A stretch of DNA of 64,000 bases from Devosia epidermidihirudinis (GTDB lineage Bacteria > Pseudomonadota > Alphaproteobacteria > Rhizobiales > Devosiaceae). A program made the position numbers and the translations under genes. The stretch's first letter is position 1. Every line of letters starts with the position of its first letter. Of the stretch, positions 62,160 through 64,000 are shown one piece after another. The stretch is taken from NCBI RefSeq assembly GCF_000971295.1, contig NZ_LANJ01000016.1, positions 645,176 through 709,175 on the forward strand, written 5' to 3'. The notes under the pieces are model-generated. The model did not search any database, was not told the origin of the DNA, and saw nothing but the letters and a program-made list of their open reading frames with translations.

Positions 62160-62205
62160 AGTCACTTCCCCCGAAAATGAACCTGCGGATCGATCTGGAT
62201 AGCCG

Positions 62206-62964
62206 TTACCTCTTGCGCTTCTCCCGCGCGGTCACGAGGCAGCGGGCCAGCCGGTTGGCCCAAAGGGTTACCCCGGCGGGTTCGAGAATTTCGTTGTTGC
62301 GGATTTCAATCATCGTCGCGTCGAGGCCGCGCCCGTCGCCATGTTTTTCCAGCGTCAACGTCACCCCGTTGAGCGCGGCGTAGGGCTCGTTCCAGCCCAC
62401 ATTCAATTCTGGGTCTTCGGCCTTGAGCGCATCGAGCACCGCCTTGGTGTAGCGGGTATCGACGCCATGGATCAGCCCGATCGGCCAAGGGCGCTCTACG
62501 CCATGATAGACGGGCGTGAACGAATGCATGCAGACCAGGATCGTCTCCTGGCCCGCGTGGCGTCGCGCCTCCAGCAGCGTTTCAAGCGAGGCATGAAACG
62601 GCTTGTGATAGTGGGTGATGCGATAATTGCGCTCGGCGGCGCCCAGATGCTCGTTGGCGGCGATGCGGGTTTTTTCCGACAGCGTCCAGATCAGGTCCGG
62701 CGCATCCAGGTCGCGATTGCAGTCGATGATGAGGCGCGACACGGTCGATTGCACAACCGGCGCATCAAGCAGATCGGAGAGGGCCAGGCTCACCGCCAGC
62801 GCGCCGGGGTCCCAGGCGATATGGCTGACGCGTTCGTTCTCCGACAGGCCCAGATCGCCATAGCGCGGGGGAATACGGTTGCTGGCGTGATCGCAGGCGA
62901 TGACGAAGGGGGAGCTCCCTCGCGCATTGGTGACCAGAACGGATTTTTCCGCGATTGCGTCCAA
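62206..62964 (-). CDS. N-formylglutamate amidohydrolase family protein
   Basis: 252 residues with a TTG start preceded by AGGGA. FGase family (HutG-like zinc hydrolase): SPFVIACDHASNRIPPRYGDLGL with the metal His, RLIIDCNRDLDAPDLI, YHKPFH, ILVCMHSFTPVYHGVERPWPIGLI and the end MIEIRNNEIL. The best-studied members cut N-formyl-L-glutamate in histidine breakdown, but no hut gene is here. As first gene of the permease/GS-like/dehydrogenase group, it may instead hydrolyse a glutamyl amide at the end of the route. The amide-bond substrate is an inference. Confidence 0.87.
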   Translation of the reverse strand: MDAIAEKSVLVTNARGSSPFVIACDHASNRIPPRYGDLGLSENERVSHIAWDPGALAVSLALSDLLDAPVVQSTVSRLIIDCNRDLDAPDLIWTLSEKTRIAANEHLGAAERNYRITHYHKPFHASLETLLEARRHAGQETILVCMHSFTPVYHGVERPWPIGLIHGVDTRYTKAVLDALKAEDPELNVGWNEPYAALNGVTLTLEKHGDGRGLDATMIEIRNNEILEPAGVTLWANRLARCLVTAREKRKR

Positions 62965-63029
62965 ATTTCCCTACGCAGGATGCATTAATGTCTGTATCAG
63001 TAGTTCCACAATCTAAAAAACTGTCAATG

Positions 63030-63047
63030 CTGAAATCAAAAATTCAG
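63030..63047. promoter_or_regulatory. Possible operator dyad before the RpiR gene
   Basis: ctgaaatcaaaaattcag is an imperfect palindrome (CTGAA..TTCAG) ending 8 bases before the rpiR-type ATG and overlapping its ribosome-binding zone. It lies in the divergent gap shared with the hydrolase-permease group. Confidence 0.3.
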
Positions 63048-63055
63048 AGGGGGCG

Positions 63056-63892
63056 ATGGAGGGGAAGTCGGTTGCGGGGCGCATCCATGACGCTAACCAT
63101 CGTCTGACGGCGGCTGAAAAACGTGCGGCTCGCGGGCTGCTCGGCTCCTATCCAACGCTGGGACTGGCGCCGGTCGCCGAATTTGCTCAGCAGTCCGGCG
63201 CAAGCTCGGCCACGGTGCTGCGGTTTGTCTCCCAGCTCGGCTACAAATCCTATCCCGACTTCCAGCGCGCCTTGCGCGACGAGCTGGAAGAGCGCTCCAA
63301 ATCCCCCTTGCAGCGCAGCACTGCCAATGCCGGCAAGGCCGGTGGCGACGAGCATTTCCTCGATCATTTCGTGACGCAGGCTATCGGCAATCTGCGGGGC
63401 TCGGCGGCGCTGATCCCGGCGTCCGAATTTGAGGATGTGTGCGCGCGCCTCGCCGAGGCCAAGGGCGCCTGTTACCTCGCCGGTGGTCGCTTTACCGATT
63501 TTCTGGCCGGGTATCTGGAAGCCCATCTGCGGCTGATCCGTCCCGGCGTGCGGCGGCTCGATGGCCGGCCCGCGACGCGGGGCGATCAATTGATTGACGT
63601 GAAGGCGGGCGATCTCGCCATCATCTTTGACGTGCGCCGCTATGATGAGAGCCTTGTCGAGGTGGCCTCGGAACTGGCGGCGCGGCGGGCCCATATCGTG
63701 CTGATCACTGATGAATGGATGAGCCCGGTCTCCCGCTTCGCCAAACTGGTGCTGCCCTGCCGGACAAGTCTGGAGCGGACATGGGACGCCAATGGCGCGC
63801 TGTTCACACTGGCCGAGGCGATCATTGCACGGACGACGGAGCTGAGCTGGGCCACGGCGAGCAAGCGTATGGGGTCGATTGAGCGGGGGTAG
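63056..63892 (+). CDS. MurR/RpiR-family transcriptional regulator
   Basis: 278 residues from the ATG at 63056, behind GAGGGGG. N-terminal RpiR helix-turn-helix (LTAAEKRAARGLLGSYPTLGLAPVAEFAQQSGASSATVLRFVSQLGY, residues ~17-63) and a C-terminal SIS domain (about 125-255; ACYLAGGRFTDFLAGYL, LIDVKAGDLAIIFDVRRYDESL). SIS domains usually bind phosphosugars, though RpiR proteins also control amine and amino acid genes. It is divergent from the hydrolase-permease-GS-ALDH-ADH group over a 91-base gap and is its likely regulator. Confidence 0.88.
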   Translation: MEGKSVAGRIHDANHRLTAAEKRAARGLLGSYPTLGLAPVAEFAQQSGASSATVLRFVSQLGYKSYPDFQRALRDELEERSKSPLQRSTANAGKAGGDEHFLDHFVTQAIGNLRGSAALIPASEFEDVCARLAEAKGACYLAGGRFTDFLAGYLEAHLRLIRPGVRRLDGRPATRGDQLIDVKAGDLAIIFDVRRYDESLVEVASELAARRAHIVLITDEWMSPVSRFAKLVLPCRTSLERTWDANGALFTLAEAIIARTTELSWATASKRMGSIERG

Positions 63893-63935
63893 GGGGGGCT
63901 GATGGGCCTTTGGGGGAGGCGCGAAACTCTCCCCC

Positions 63936-63965
63936 GTCATTGCCCGGCTTGTCCGGGCAATCCAT
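63936..63965. repeat. Palindromic intergenic repeat, family B
   Basis: gtcattgcccggcttgtccg..ggcaatccat, a slightly changed copy of the units at 25815 and 57581. It lies near the right edge, where a partner arm may be cut off (rest of 63893-64000 has no gene). Confidence 0.7.
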
Positions 63966-64000
63966 TTGTCAGCGTGCGCGGAGGCGTGGATCACCCGGAC

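Noticed and set aside
1..64000. CRISPR arrays, tRNA or rRNA genes, prophage or insertion sequences
   Set aside because: No regularly spaced direct repeats, no cloverleaf-like sequence, no transposase, integrase or phage structural protein was seen by eye on either strand.

Overview
The window looks like chromosomal DNA of an alphaproteobacterium of the order Hyphomicrobiales, possibly Devosia or a relative (an inference). Supporting signs are the GC-rich coding style, an alpha-type LexA box (GAAC-N7-GAAC), a short SRP RNA beside dnaX, a Caulobacter/Rhizobium-style Tad (Flp) pilus locus, and intergenic palindromes of the kind common in this group. No phage, transposase, CRISPR array, rRNA or tRNA was seen.

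Layout: 0-2.7 kb is nucleoside salvage (end of deoA, deoB, upp) plus a glyoxalase I. 2.8-15.1 kb is a Tad pilus island. Two TadE/TadG minor pilins, a stand-alone pilus/secretin N-domain protein and a HAD phosphatase read leftward. Two Flp pilins, cpaA, cpaB, cpaC, cpaE, cpaF, tadB, tadC and a small unknown membrane protein read rightward, and a TadD-like lipoprotein closes the locus. cpaD is absent from its usual place. 15.2-31.4 kb is mostly housekeeping: an M17 aminopeptidase, a CycM-like cytochrome c, pheA, dapD, dapE, truA-fmt-def, rmuC behind a perfect LexA box, recR, ybaB, dnaX and the SRP RNA. 31.4-36.4 kb carries a DUF817 membrane protein, a LOG-family protein, sthA and a second flavin disulfide oxidoreductase.

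36.5-45.8 kb is a sugar-acid locus best read as L-fucose catabolism: an IclR regulator, a fuconolactonase-like amidohydrolase and a TIM-barrel isomerase on one strand; a ribose-type ABC importer, an SDR dehydrogenase and L-fuconate dehydratase on the other. Two paralogous diguanylate cyclases flank the dehydratase gene. 45.7-53.4 kb is mixed: a YdcF protein, an M29 aminopeptidase, a 43-residue membrane protein under a perfect FNR/FixK box, an ABC exporter behind a 15-codon leader peptide and a terminator-like hairpin, a CatE-like VOC protein and DUF924. 53.5-56.2 kb holds a KDG-kinase-like gene divergent from a fructuronate reductase/mannitol dehydrogenase gene.

56.4-63.9 kb is the most suggestive metabolic unit: an N-formylglutamate-amidohydrolase-family hydrolase, an ethanolamine-type permease, a glutamine-synthetase-like ligase, an aldehyde dehydrogenase and an iron alcohol dehydrogenase, all in one direction, with a divergent RpiR regulator. 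Together they could import an amino alcohol, gamma-glutamylate it, oxidise alcohol to aldehyde to acid, and release the product by hydrolysis. This would be a proteobacterial counterpart of the gamma-glutamyl ethanolamine route proposed in Streptomyces. At least five families of palindromic intergenic repeats are scattered through the right half and at 0.3 kb.
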